This document shows, in pieces, positions 47,746-62,200 of a stretch of DNA of 64,000 nt. This DNA is from Brachionus koreanus (taxonomy: Eukaryota > Rotifera > Eurotatoria > Ploima > Brachionidae). The stretch spans positions 2,691,663 to 2,755,662 of the forward strand of contig PJRA01000005.1 in the NCBI GenBank assembly GCA_016987375.1, read 5' to 3'. The position numbers were made by a program, and so were the translations under genes. Below the pieces are notes generated by a model that made no database searches, was not told the DNA's origin, and saw nothing but the letters and a program-made list of their open reading frames with translations. Every line of letters starts with the position of its first letter. The first letter of the stretch is position 1.

Positions 47746-48922
47746 TGCTCAGGCATTTTTCCGAGTTGCAGTTCAACAACTTACTCCTACTACTACTACA
47801 AACGCTGGTGTTAATTCTTAACCATTATGCGTAGTTATGTTGACTCTCAAAGTGAAAAAATTTTCGTTGGGTTAAAGCAAATCTTTCACATCAAATTTGG
47901 AGAACTTATCCAGCATTATTATTCAATGCCTCAAGTTGCTAGTATTGAACAATTTTGAATATTTTTATTCAAGATTAAATTCCTTTGAGAGATCAATGCT
48001 GAAGTTTTCAACGCTTAAGAATCCAATTTTCAAAAAATTTTTTTTTATCAAAAATAATTATTTTTCTTATGCGAAATTATGGGAATTCTAAAAATTAACG
48101 ATAAACAGATGCCCTAAGGTTATGTTGTAAGTAAGTTACATGAAGTCTAAAATAATAAATAAATCAGTAGTGTGGGTAAAATATCATTTTTTTTTTCAAT
48201 TTCAAGGCTAATCAACAGGCTATTACCCTTTTCTAATAGACTGATTAACACTTCATTTATTTAAATTGTATATAAAAACATTAAATACTTAAAAATAAAA
48301 TAGATGTTTTGACTAATTTAAAAATTAAACATTGAAAAATTTCAATCAAATCTTTTAAAAATAAAGCTTTGAAGTATTAAAATAATTAAAAAATCTGCAA
48401 TGAATTCTAAATTCACATTTATTTTGTTTTGATCAAATTTGAAATTTGAATTTTTTTGTTTCTTCTGCCATGTCAGAGATTTTTTAATCTTCAAAATATC
48501 CACACCTGTCATTTCCTAGAGCCTGAGAGCTTTCAGAAAATATTTTGTCGTAGCAAAATCAGAAATAAAATTATTCAGAAGGGGAATTGTTAATATTTTA
48601 TTAATATTCCAAGACTTAATATTTTAAATATTAAAATTATTTTAGAGCTGCTGTTAAAAGTAATTTTTCATTTGAATCACTTGATTAGTGAATTTTGCCT
48701 AAAAATCAATTTCAATTCAATTTAGACAGTTTATTTAGTAGATTGAAGTACATCAATGACTTTGTAAAATTTAATCCATTAAAAGTTGTGAAGTTAAACA
48801 AGCAAACAAAAAAAAAAGAACATTAATAGGATACTTTTTAACTCGTCACAAATTAAAAAAAATTGCAAACTTTATTTTAAATTGGATATTTTGTTTAAAA
48901 AATAAAATAAAAAAATTTCAGT
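47746..48922. other. LINE 3' tail and AT-rich spacer up to a gap
   Basis: The first about 60 bp are the LINE 3' end with its CTA repeat. The rest, to the gap at 48923, shows nothing recognisable. Confidence 0.4.
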
Positions 48923-49475
48923 NNNNNNNNNNNNNNNNNNNNNNNNNNNNNNNNNNNNNNNNNNNNNNNNNNNNNNNNNNNNNNNNNNNNNNNNNNNNNN
49001 NNNNNNNNNNNNNNNNNNNNNNNNNNNNNNNNNNNNNNNNNNNNNNNNNNNNNNNNNNNNNNNNNNNNNNNNNNNNNNNNNNNNNNNNNNNNNNNNNNNN
49101 NNNNNNNNNNNNNNNNNNNNNNNNNNNNNNNNNNNNNNNNNNNNNNNNNNNNNNNNNNNNNNNNNNNNNNNNNNNNNNNNNNNNNNNNNNNNNNNNNNNN
49201 NNNNNNNNNNNNNNNNNNNNNNNNNNNNNNNNNNNNNNNNNNNNNNNNNNNNNNNNNNNNNNNNNNNNNNNNNNNNNNNNNNNNNNNNNNNNNNNNNNNN
49301 NNNNNNNNNNNNNNNNNNNNNNNNNNNNNNNNNNNNNNNNNNNNNNNNNNNNNNNNNNNNNNNNNNNNNNNNNNNNNNNNNNNNNNNNNNNNNNNNNNNN
49401 NNNNNNNNNNNNNNNNNNNNNNNNNNNNNNNNNNNNNNNNNNNNNNNNNNNNNNNNNNNNNNNNNNNNNNNNNNN
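48923..49475. other. Assembly gap (553 N)
   Basis: Run of N; no matching inverted repeats are seen at its edges, unlike the first gap. Confidence 0.99.
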
Positions 49476-49822
49476 AGAAAAAAATTATATAGTTAAATGA
49501 TTGAATAAAGGACGTCAAATGACACCGTTGAAAAGCATAGGGTCTAAATACATAGCTAACATATCTAACATTAAATATTAAACAATTTGTAGCCATTAAC
49601 ACATATACAACAAGATTTGTAAATTACCTATTCAATTCTTGGCAATTGATAAAACTGATTTTATTTTATTTTATATATCGATAAATAAATAAAAATAGAA
49701 TTTTTCTACAATAGAATTAGGCATTTATTTAGAAGTCCTTTATGTCACCTTTTTTAATGAAAACATTTTGTTTTTTATTACTTACAAAATGACTAGAATT
49801 GTCAGAATAAAATTGATTTTTA
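49476..49822. other. 3' flank of the CELF-type gene
   Basis: Presumed 3' untranslated region of the minus-strand CELF gene; no further feature. Confidence 0.35.
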
Positions 49823-52800
49823 TTAATATGGCTTGTTAGCGTCTTTGGGACGTTTTAGCTGAACTTTGAGACGTTTCATCCCAATTTGAAAACCATTCAT
49901 GGCTTGTATGGCGGCCTGTGCAGAATTTGGGTTATCATAGCTAACAAAACCGAAACATTTGCTTTGATTAGTCGCTCGGTCCACATAGACCTTAGCGCTG
50001 ATTACATTACCAAATGGCACAAACATCTGGGCCAATTCATTATCGCCAAAATCACTTGGCAAGTGATAAATGAACAAGTTGCAGCCCTCAGGACCTTCTT
50101 TTTGAGCAGTCGGCCCGGTGCCAGTGGTTGGTATGATCGCTTGAGCGAGTGGATAAGTCGGATATGCAATACTTGCGTATTGAGGTATATAAGTTTGTAT
50201 TTGGGAAGCATCTAGTCCGTTGGCAGAAACGACTGGGTACTGGAGCCCGTTGGGGAAGAGCTCGCCAGCTCCATTGGGTTGACTGCCAGGAAAATTGGCC
50301 AATGTTGGCGACAGAATGGTTGGCGGCGCGCCCGACACCTGGTTAGTGCTAACAGTGGTCGGCGTTACCGATCCGTTCGACATGCCGTTCACCGGCGTTA
50401 TTTGTCCATTAGTCAATGTAACCGGACTAATATAAGCTCCTTGTGCTGCTGCGTTCATCAAAGCTTGCTGCTGAAACATTTGTGAATAATTGCCGTATGA
50501 GGCAAATTGTTGCAAGATCAATGGATTCAATAGTCCAAGTGGTCCTGTTAATTGCTGCATTCTTCTTAATTGACGCTCTTTTTCAGTGTCTGCAAATTTT
50601 ACGACTACGCTACTTGATGCGCCCTTAAAGCAAAACAAATTTTAGATGTTAAAGATTTTTTATCAAAGCTTAAATCAATTATTTTTTCTTGCTTTATATT
50701 GAAAAAATAAATTCAAATTTTTTTTGTAAACAAACAGAATTTAAAACCCATTAGGGAAAATATTTCATTTATGAGTCATTAGTTTTTGGTTATATAAAAA
50801 AATTGTAACTGTAGTGAACATTTTTTTTGCTATTTTGGTACATTTTTTAATATAAAATTTTTATAAATATCAAATTTTCTAGAAAAAATAGGCAATAATC
50901 ATTTTTATTGAAAAAATTCTGCAACAAACTTTATAAATTTAAAAGGCATCTACCATTTTTAAAAAATTCAAGCTTAAACATTTTTTGATAGATCTAAAAC
51001 TTAGTAAAATAGCTCTAAAAAACTAAGCATCTTGTTTTAATTTTTAATAAATTCTATCTATAAAAAACGTGAATTTTTTATTTTGCATCATTTTGATTGA
51101 AAAAAAAATTGAATTTTGATTATCTCTAACAATGTTAATTGTGGATTTGATATTTGGTTTTCAGAATAAAATGAAATAGAGAATTATGACGTAAAATCAC
51201 ATACTAAAAAAGAGCTATATCTGTTTTATTTTAAGGACAAAAATGAATAAATTTTGCACGAAATAACACTAATATTGATTAAAAAGTTAATTAACGGAAA
51301 AAAATAATAACTGATCAAAGATGCTTACTGCAAATGTTTGACTTCCGTGTATATGATTTATAGCTGATTGAGCTTCTATGTTTGTACTGTATTTAACGAA
51401 TGCACAACCTGAAAAAAAAAAATTTTTAAAAAAAATTTTAAATTTAAATTTAAGTATTTTTAATGAGAGAGAAAAATATTGGAAAATTAGCTTTAAAGCA
51501 GAAATATGGCAGAAACCGGAAAAGAATTGTCTCTGGAAGAAATTAACTCTTATTTAATTAAAATCATGATCTTTAATAATTCAATTTATTGTTTGATTTT
51601 TATACTTTATTTTTTACTTCTAAATTGTAGAACGCCGTTTGGCGTTTATTCTATTAAATAAATAAATGGAATAAATAATTTTTTGTTTTTGTTTTGCTAA
51701 ACTAAAATGGAAATTTAAGCTGATTTGGCAAGCTAGCAATTTTTCGCTTGAGAATTTCCTTCAAGTCAAGTCAAGAAATTGACTCTCGATCGAGGCCTAT
51801 TAATTAGTTTGATCTATCTCAATGGCAGTGATGGCAATTCAAATTTCTTAAATGAGAAAAAGTAAAAAGCTTGCGTGTTCTTTGTGTCTCAATAGGATTT
51901 GAAAAAACAATAGCTTGGCGAAACACGTAATTAGAATTGAATTGTAGAGTAAAAGAAGCGAGCGCTCACAGAGCGGGGATCGTTTTATTTTAACTAGCTT
52001 TTAAACGGAAACAAACAATAATTTGCTCGAAATAAATGAAATGAAAAAAAATAACGCATTTAGCCTAAAAGCACATATTTGTTTCAACATTTATAATAAA
52101 TCACATTAAATATCGATTTTTTTTCATTCGTCAAAACTTGTTCAAAAATTTATAATAAATTATTTTGTTCTGTTTTTTTTTTTTATTATTATTTTTTATA
52201 TGTTTGATTGGTTTTTTCTAATGACCTATCAAAAGTCTCAAGCCTAGCGCTAATTACCTTTGCTTTCTCCATTAGGCCCTCTTAATATAGTGCACTCCTC
52301 AATGATGCCATACGGCTCAAAAATTTTGCGTACATCTTCTTCGTTCATCTGCTTATTTAGCATTCCGACAAACAATTTTCTGTCCTCTATAATAACAATT
52401 GTTTATTCTTTTTTTATTAATAACAACTGAAATGATTCAATTTAATTAAGAAGGATCCCAGAAGGCTCTCAGATTCATTATCCTTTTAATTGAAAAAAAC
52501 AATGAAAAAATTTCTCTAACGAGCCAAACAAACCAAACAAACACTGTCCTAAAAGTTGCACTTTGCTTACTTTGTGAACTTTGCTCTTAATTGTGTTAAT
52601 TACGCTTATCATTCGCCTACACACACACACACATGGATAAAATTTTTTCACTTAATTTTATTTTTTTATTTTAAATTTAAACTTTTTATAAATAAAAATT
52701 TATTTAAACTATTTTTCAACGATGCTAATTTTAAAATAATCACTATTTAATTGAATCATTTCTGAAGCTTGAGCTAGATCTTACCTGACGGCGGACAAGT

Positions 52801-55273
52801 GCTTGTGCTACTCGCAGACTCGTTCAAGTCGCACAAGAGCTTGTCGCTATATTGCTGATTGGCACAGTCTATGGAATTGATCATGATCATGTTAAACAAT
52901 TCTGCAATTTGTAGAAAATTGTATTTAATGAGCTTTGTTTAAAAAAAAAAGCCTAAATAATTCACTAAATAATGATTATTTTAAAATTATTCGAGTATTA
53001 AAACAAGCATAAAATATAACTAGTAAGTTTAAAACTAAAATATTGATTTTTGCCACTTATTTTATACATATTATTTGAGAATGTCCTTTACAAATACTTG
53101 AAGCTAACATGAAACACTTAATTAGAAAGACGAGTTTGGTTTATGCTCTCTTAAGCTTGATGAATCAATCGATGCAAGAGGGTTTTGTGAGCGCGCACAA
53201 AAACGGCCAACGGCGATCGATACTTATTAATTAGAATTTAAAACAGTGGGACTTAATCCTCAATTATGTCGATTGATCAAACAAAATGGAAGAAAAATCA
53301 ATAATTGAATGATGAACACGAACACGCGCTCAATTTTAACATGCAAATAAGATGACATAGAAGAGGAAATGAAACAGAAAATAAAAATTCATTTCGGAAT
53401 AAAAAAAAATCAATAATTAGTGTCCATGTGACAAGGCCAGCAGGAATTTATTTAGTCTTGATAAAGACAGATGTCAAATCGAAAATCAATAGCATTGATT
53501 CTGATTTAATAAATATAAAAAAAAAATAAAAATAAAATAATTTATGTCCAGTGTGTGTTAAATATTGATTTTTGTTTTAGTGCTAATCCTGCATCTGTCT
53601 ATGCTAAACTGATAAGACCCTATGGCGAATATCGATATATGACTAATAAAATAAAATATGAAATTTCCTCATTTCTAAATCACTTGAGAGAAATACTACT
53701 CTTATCTCGATCTGAGCTATTCGCTTATCTGAATATCGAATTTAATTTAAAAATTTGTTCTATTAAATTTTTTGTAGCTGATTTTATTTTTGTGTTTGGT
53801 TGGCAATTATTATATATAGGTGAATTTAGAAAATTAATTTATGTTATTAGCTAAACCCAGAAGCAAACAAAATCCTAAAATGCAGCTTAGTTTTTATTTT
53901 TATCAAAATAAAATAACACTAATCATTTTTTCTAATTTAATAATGCTAAGTGCTTAATTTAGAGCCAAAAATGAAATTTACTAATCGGTTTATGTACTTA
54001 AAACCATGTTTTTATATTATTTCACTCAGCATATGCTTGTGCTTAGTGGCATATTTCAGAAGTTTTCTATCCATAGTCGTTTCAATTTAATTTAAGCACT
54101 CTAATGACAACTCTCTTGCTAAACAAAAAATAAATTTATTAACAAAAATTCCTCAAAACTTTTAAGCCTTTAATCAATAAATCGACTAAAGCTATGTCTG
54201 ACTCTCAGTGTGCCAGTCGAAAATCCAAATATTTTGTAAAACAGTCAGACAAAAACATGTCTAAAAATCAAAAAAATAACAGAGATCTTAATTTTGAAAT
54301 TAAAAAAGTCGAGTGCCTATTACTATTATTATTGAGGTTCGAGTTTAATTCAATATCCTTTTAACGGATAGAAATTAACATCATTTTTTCTTCTATTGCT
54401 TATCACATTTATTTAAAAAAGAAATGAAAAATTTCAATTATTTATTTGAATATCATAAGTGCAAAAATTGTTAATCAGATATTTTATACTCAAAAAAAAA
54501 TCCTTCTAGCCTAAAGATAATTATCTCAAGATTTCTAACACTTCATATTAAGATTAGAAGAACAAAAATAAAAGCAAAACCAACAAAAACGAAAAAAAAT
54601 CAATATTATTTATTATATGACATAAATGAAATTTTCTGCATGACAAAATTTCTTTTTACTTATTCAAATAAACTTGAACATATTCCAAAAGTTTCTTGCT
54701 TTTTTTAAAATCAAATTTTAATAATCACATCTAATTACAAAAAGAAAAAAGAAAAAAATTAGAAGATCTTCTAATTTTGTTAAAAATAACGATTAATTTT
54801 TTAGATTTAGACTTTTATATTTTCAAATAAATTACTTTTTTTTTTGTTTAAATTAATTTAATACTAAGATAATCAAAAAAAATGAACAAATACACTTCAC
54901 TGTTGGTAACAATTTTTTATTTGTGTATTTCAAATCAATTTTCTAAAATAAATAGAACTAAATTTGTTGAATATTTTGAGTGGCCGTAATAAAACTTTAA
55001 CTAAACAAATGCTATCTATAGAATTTTTTTCTCAATAAAAAGCTGTTTAAAAAATATTAAGTCATTTATTCATACTAGTGATAAGGAAAAAAAACTCCAA
55101 AGATGATTTTATCAGAGAGTCGAGTAAAGTAAATTGGATACTTATTTGAAAGATTAAAATTTTTGCGATTGCAATCTGAGTTTCTTCAATGAGCCGGATT
55201 AAATTGAATCATTTCGGGTTATTTACAACTGATTTAACTTACCTTTTGGTGTCTGGGCTGGTAATTGATTCAT
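49823..55273 (-). CDS. CELF/Bruno-family RNA-binding protein with two RRMs, five exons
   Basis: Exons on the minus strand: 55273-55243, 52901-52785, 52386-52258, 51408-51329, 50623-49823; 1158 nt, 385 aa; every join is GT-AG and in phase. The start [10 protein letters not shown] is followed by a Ser/Thr-rich segment. One RRM (about 51-130) has RNP2 KLFVGM, then [21 protein letters not shown] and [11 protein letters not shown], matching CELF RRM2. A 170-residue linker rich in Ala/Gln/Asn/Gly/Pro follows. A C-terminal RRM (about 297-378) has [29 protein letters not shown] and [19 protein letters not shown], near-identical in pattern to CELF RRM3. CELF proteins bind GU-rich RNA and control splicing, translation and decay. 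RRM1 of the usual three-RRM layout (about 480 aa) is absent here. It may lie behind another promoter outside the visible exons. Confidence 0.88.
52619..52633. repeat. (AC)n microsatellite in CELF intron 2-3 region
   Basis: Seven AC units between CELF exons 2 and 3. Confidence 0.8.
52902..55242 (-). other. CELF intron 1
   Basis: 2.3-kb intron, GT-AG. One unusually GC-rich patch at about 53188-53220 (GAGCGCGC, CGGCCAACGGCGATCG). A plus-strand ORF at 53579-53854 matches no family and is treated as chance. Confidence 0.6.
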
Positions 55274-58200
55274 TGGTGCAATGTATAACAATTAAACGCT
55301 AACAACAACACCAGGGATACAAGAACGATATTTGACAAAAAATGTGTGAATACTAACCAAGGTCACAACACGATCACGACGGTTAATACAAAGAAATAAT
55401 CTTTTAGTATTTGCAGAGCGTCACTTTAATTCCTTTTTTTTACAATACTAATAAAAATAATATCTAAAAACATAAATACTTGATTTTTATATAATAATTA
55501 AAATTGATTTTAAAAAAGCTTTACGATCAATAAGACCACAACAACGAGCTTCACTCATGCAAATTTAAGAAAGACAAATTGAAAGTATAACTATGAAAAA
55601 ATTATCTAGCCCATTTAAGGATAAAAAAACCTAGACGCTTTCGCAACATTAAAAGTCCGATTAGTAGCTGGTGAAAGCAATAAGCATCAATGAAATCAAA
55701 GAAAAGAAAATCAAGAGCATGTCAAAATTTCATTGAAAAGAAAATTTGCTCTAAAACTAAATGTTTATTTGATTCATTATTCTAATCCATAATGAATTGT
55801 ATTTTAATAACAAAACATTATTTTATTAATCTTATCAATTAAACGTATTCTAGAAATTTTTTGTAATTTGAAAAAATTTAATTGAATATTTCTTTTCTTT
55901 CTTAAAGAAATTGATTATTTTAAATTCATTGCCGGATTGAATTTTGTCACGAATTGTAACTAGCTTTGACAAAAATAAGAAATAATTTTCTATAAATCAC
56001 AATTTTTGCTTTGTATTTATAAATGAAATCATTTTATTCTGCATTAGGGTTAAGCTCAACAATTTTCAACAATTTTCCATTGCCTATCGATGAAGAATAA
56101 TCATAATTAAAAACTAATATTTCAAATTATGATTATTTATGTCGCATGCAACAAGAGTATTGACAGTTAATAACCAAAAAATTCTTTTCTTTTCCGTTTA
56201 TTTCTTTTTTTTGTTGTTGGAACTTATCGATCGAAAAATTTAAAAATATTTCTATATGATAATAAATATTTGCTAGCACTCGTTTTACAGTTTTTTTTTC
56301 TATGAATTTTTGATGAATAAAAAATAGTTGAATTACTTAGTTGTAAATTAAGAACAAAAAATAAAAAAAAATATTGTTAAAATTAGTATTGTTAAAGCGG
56401 AAACATTTTTTGTGATGAAGAAAAAAACAAAATGGAAAAATATAAACTAAGCTGATTGAAATCATGAGATCCAGAATTTATAATTATTCGGTTTGCTCAT
56501 TTTCTCTTGAGCCCGGATTAGACTGTTTTGGGATCTAAGTTTTATTTTTTAGTTTAAAATAGCTTTTAATATATTTCTTTTACTTGATATCCTAGCAAAA
56601 ATGATCATTTTGTTGAACTATTTAAAAATTGAACAACAAAAAAATTTCCAGTCAAAACTCGACCAGTTTCTAAAACTTTATTTAAATGAAACATCAGAAC
56701 TTTTATTTTTAGCTTCAATTAATTTATATTAAATATTTTTTAGAATTATTTTTTAATAACTGTTTACTTTACTAAATTTATTCTAAAAATAAAATTTAAT
56801 GCTTTGCGTAAAATTTATTTGAAAATTGAAAATCCCTTTTTAAGAAAAAAATAAGAAAAATATTTTTGCTAGTGAAATGTATAAATAATTGAACTGAAAA
56901 TTTAATTTAAATAAAAACTATATCTTTTAAAAAAATCGATTTTTGGTCCTCTATGCACACTATTATTCTAGTTTATCCTACGCTCAAATGAGATCTATTT
57001 AAATTAAAATCGAGTTTACGTAAATTGATTACATGATATTTAAAAAAAAATCTTTGACAATTAACCATAATTGATTAGCAAAAAACAGCATACCTTGAAA
57101 AAGAATTTATCATCATTTCTTATAAATAAAGAAATGAGTCTTGATCAATTCAATTTGAAAAAGTTTTTTTTTTAATTTTTAAAAAATTTAAACCAAAAAC
57201 TCAATTAAATAAATTTAAAAATTAAACAAATGTGAATCTTAATTCTGCATTCTAGTTGATTTAAATTTTTCTATTTCTATCAAATTTTTAATAAAAACTA
57301 TACAACAATTTTTTTTAATTTTTATATTTATTTTTAAAATACTTAAAGAAAAATTCGACAATTCTCAATTAAAGGAAAATGGAATAAGAAGGAAACATTT
57401 GGCCTAATTTAAATCAAGCCATCAAACTTGTAAAAATAATTAGTAAAAAAACATATATCTGAAAACCTTAGAACTTTGTTTGTGATTGTTTTCCATTTGA
57501 GTTGTTTTTTAAACTTTTAGAGAAGCATGCAAAAATTAAATAGGGACTATTATTTGATTAAGTGCTCAAGCTCTAACTTAATAATTAGTTTTTCTTTATT
57601 TTCCACCTCATCTTAGACGGTTTGTGTTTATTATTCTTTTTAATTGTTGATGCTGATAATGAGTTTGTGCAGATATCTAGACCAGGAGCTGACTAGTAGT
57701 AGTAGAATCTATTTTAAATTAAGTTTGGCTTTCTTGAGAAGATTAACTCGAAAATTACTTTTAACTGATGAGATTATAATCAATAGTGTTACTTAATCAC
57801 AAGATATTAAAACATAATATTTTAAGCCAGGACATAAAATTAAATAAAATTTTTCCCAAGATTTTCAATATAATTTTAAATAGTTCTCTATAATTTAGGC
57901 GTTAGTAAAATGATTTTATTTTTCTTGATTCATTTGGCTTCCTGATAATTAAAACAAAAATGCTAGTCAAGACCTATAATTCATCTTTTTTTACAGTCTA
58001 GCTATGTAACATTTTTTGCTATAAATAGTTAAAATTACTAATTAACTTTGGTTCGCATGACTTGTTTACAAAAAATAAAAATAAAAAAAGCTAATTTAAT
58101 ATTTTAAAAATTAAAGCATAGTTAATTCTATTAAATTAATTTGGAAATTCAGTCGCTAAGAATAATGATTAAATCAAAATATTTTTCATTTTTAGTAGCT

Positions 58201-59239
58201 TAAATAGACATTTATTAACAATTGCATTTTTAACAAACAAATTTATCCTAAAACTAATACAAATATTAAAGTATTAGAACTAGTTTATGTCTTATTTTTT
58301 TGTTCTCTGACTCTTCCAGATAATTAATAGTTTCTTCAAGATTATTGATCTCAAAAACAATAAAAAAATTCAATGAAAAAAGTAATTTTTCACAAGTCAA
58401 AATTAGAAAAATCTATTTTAGAAATTTATTCTTTTTTACCAACAAATTTGAAAAGGAAAAAGGGTTCCAAATACATTTTGTTCATACTAAATTTATTCCA
58501 TCAAAATGAAGAATCTGATATAAAATTAACTGATCTAATAGTCTGTTTAAATTAGGCAATATCATATTTAATATTTAATTCAATTATTGAGTTTAAAAAA
58601 AAAAATTTAGATAAACTTTGAAAAGATAAAAGGTTTTTGATTCTAAAAAATCAATTGATAAAAAAAGCATAAAATCTTGACGATTCAATTAATTTAAAAA
58701 TCGAGAAAAATTTTCACTTAATTTTTGGAAATTTGTGAATTAAAGCATGATCAATTGATCTTAAAATTTTTCCTATAGAATAGTTTTTTGCTTTAACTTA
58801 TATTTTTTTTTGATTTAAGCATCTGACTTTTAAATTTATAATTGTTATATGTTGTATAATTTTTTTAGAATAAAGCTTTATTGTAAATTGGTAAAAAAAA
58901 ATTAATACCTGATAAAATTTTATTTAGAATATGTATTTTTTTAAATATTTATAAATGAAATTTCAAATTTGAATTTTAGAAAAAAAAATTAACTTTCTCT
59001 TGAGACAATTTTGAAATCAATACAAAATGAACACATGCTTTTATGGTTAAAATAATGCAAAAAAATTTAAAAAAGAAAAAAACTAAGAAATTAATGAACA
59101 CATAAATGCAGCTTTTTGCATTTAAAAATTTGCAAGATTATAATTTTCTAAATCTATTACTGTTTTGCAAAAAATGTGCGCCCAAATTTATAATATTTTT
59201 TTTGTATTTTAGAGTTTAACTTATTTAATAAAAGCAGAA
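55274..59239. other. Shared upstream region of CELF (-) and RRP12 (+)
   Basis: About 4 kb between divergent start codons. No RRM1-like exon for CELF was found on the minus strand. A TTTTAG at about 59207-59212 just before the RRP12 start codon may be the acceptor of a 5'-untranslated intron. A short TAG repeat occurs at about 57694-57704. Confidence 0.4.
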
Positions 59240-62200
59240 ATGGTCAAAGGAAAACGATGGAAGAAAGGTCAGAGTAGTAGCTCTAATCCAGAGACTAAAA
59301 AATATCGAGAAATAGCTAAAAATAACCGAAATTTTTTCAATTTCGGACAAAGTTCAACAGCTCCCAGTCAGCTTACTGAAAAAGCATTAGCTCAACTTGA
59401 TTCTATGTCAAATAATGACAACAACTTTGACACAAAAAGCATTATTTCCGATGCAGAATCTGTCGATACTTTTAGATCATGGGCTTCAAATTGGTCTGAC
59501 TGTACTAATGCAACATTCAATCGTGTACATCGGTATTGGCGTTCGAATTCAGCATTGCATAAAGAAATTCTTGCCGTATTGGCCGCAGTAACTGAAGTGA
59601 TAAAAGAAAATGATGGAAAAGAAAGCGAAACTGAATACTTAGCTGCTTTGGTACATGAATTAATATTCTATTTATTTTGGAAAATAAACCTTTTTTGACT
59701 TAGATGACTGGAATGGAATCAGTTCAAGAAAATGAAGATTCAACTGCTGCTTTTTTATATCTAATCGCTCTATCTATAAAAAAGTCAGTTCAAAAAATTT
59801 ATAGAAAATATTTGTATTTATATATTTTTTTTGTTTTTAGAGTTCCAGAAAGTGTTCTTAGAGCAAAATACAGTGACTTAATGAGCTCGTTTATTGACAA
59901 GCTTGATAAATATGGTGCTCAAGCTAACAATGTTACTCTGATCAAATCAGTAAATAAAAAAATATAAAAAAAATATATAAATTTTTTTATTTTTAAGTGT
60001 TTAATGTGTTTATGTTGGCTGCTCAAGAGCCAAGACCAAAAAGTTTGGCAAAGTGATAAGACAAAAAAGTGCTATCTGCAAATTTTGAGCTTTATAACTC
60101 ATTATAAGCCCAAAGTACGAAAATGTGGTCAAGAGGCCGTGCGTTTACTAATGAATAGTTTCAATTCGACCGAAGTAAAGGATGCTTACAGCTATATTGG
60201 TTCTCTAACTACTGATTATTGTCTAACTGTTATTAAAACAGCTAATGAAGAATCCGAGACAGCAAAAGCAAACAACGTGACCAAAAAATCTGATGCCAAT
60301 CAAATAGTTCTACATGTACTAAGTCTATTCAGGTACACAGTTCACCATTTTGATTTAAAACAACTCAAATCAATTGGTGAATGTCTTTTTGGACTAATGA
60401 TCACAAAAGATCTAGTAAGCTATTTTATTCATTTATTTTTATTCACTTTGAAAAATTATTTTTTTATTCCTCAAGATGATAATTTCAAATTGTTATCAAA
60501 TATTTTATCAATTATTTAATAGTCAGCTTAACTTTTTAAATTGTGATCTAAATGCTCAAATGATAAATGTAATAAACAAAATAGTTATTTAATTTGAGAT
60601 AAGAATTTAATCTAAAATTTTGTATTAAGGCATTCTATGACTTTGAGCCGAGTGAGAATGATCCACAGCAAATAATTGGCTGGTTGGCTGTATTGGAAAC
60701 TGCTATAAAATCTCTAAACCGATTGAATAAGACCCTTTGCTTGAGCCATTTGCCACGAATTTTCCAAACATTTATGACTATTTTAAGTTCGTCACATAAC
60801 AAAAAAGTGCATATTGTAGTTACCAATTGTCTATGCAGCATATTGGAACAGTGTGTTCAAACTAATATTGACTTATTTGTAGAAGACATGGGAAAACAAA
60901 GCGATCCGTTAAAATCTTTGCTGCACAAAATATTTTCCCACATTGAATCAGGTCTTAGCTATCAATACCACATGAGCTGGATTTTTGTGATGAAAATTCT
61001 GGCCAGTGCATTTACTTGTTTTAGGCATAAAGAAACATTTCCAATTGTGGAAAAATGTCTGACTTCTTTGGCAAATTTGAGAGAAAGTGAACAATTTGAC
61101 TTTAAAAAAGAAGCCGATATTGCCATCGGAAAAGCTGTTCAAACTTATGGTCCCAAATTAGTAATTGATTCTATTGACTTGAAAATAACTGGAGAAGAGT
61201 AATTACAAAATTTTTATCAAAAATAAAACAAGAAAAATACGATTCTAGCAACAAAAAAAAATTCTAAAATTAATTTGAAAATTTTAATTGAACAGCTATT
61301 TATTAATGATTCGAAAAATTTTAACTAAAAAAAATATTCTTTAATTGCATTCTATAATTTTAATTCTATGATAATTGTATTTTCATTTTATTTATTTTAT
61401 TTTATTTAAAAAATGATTTTTTTAGGACCAGTTTTGAATATCCACGAAGTTGGATGCTGCCTCTGCTCAAAGACTACATAGAGCGAACAGAAATGTCCTT
61501 CTTTACTAGTTACATACTTCCTTTGGCAAAAAAAATAAGAAATCGCTTTGAATCAGCAAAAAAGAATAATAAGATGATGGAAGCCAAAATATTTGACACT
61601 CTACAACATCAGCTGTGGGCTCTGTTGCCCGGTTGCTGTGACTTTGCTCTTGACTTCGATACTTCATTTAAGAATATTGCCAAGACTTTAGGAGAAATAT
61701 TAGATAAATGTGTCGACTTGAGATGCTATGTTCTGCAAGCATTACGCACTGCAATAATCAGAAACACAGAGCCAAACAAAGCCTTAATGGGAAAATATGC
61801 CAAAAATTATCTACCAATTATGTTCAATATTTACACTACTGAGATTCGAGTTGACAAAGACCCATCGAGACAATCCCTCATAGACACTATAAAATATTTT
61901 CTTAAAATAACTGACAATGAGCTTATCAACGTCTACTTGGTTCAAGCTATTAAGAACTATGCTTTACAATCAAAAAATCATGAGGAATCGCTTAAGAAAA
62001 AAGATGAAAACAATAATAATAATTCAGAAGAAAGACCAAAAATAACATTTGATTTTAATAAACAATCTTTTAACAAGCAGTCAATTGAAAGTCTTCAGGC
62101 CGAGCCATTTTTATTTGCCAAGCACAGTTTTTTGGACCTCATTGCCGTTTTGGTGGTTTATTCTGATTCACAAAATGTTCAAACAATTTTCGAAATGTGC

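Noticed and set aside
48895..49602. 235-aa minus-strand ORF
   Set aside because: Open only because it spans the second N-gap; the flanking translated pieces carry no domain.
53555..53854. 99-aa plus-strand ORF with [12 protein letters not shown], preceded by a TTTTAG
   Set aside because: No family match, no neighbouring exon in phase, hydrophobic A/T-driven C-terminus; lies within CELF intron 1 on the other strand.
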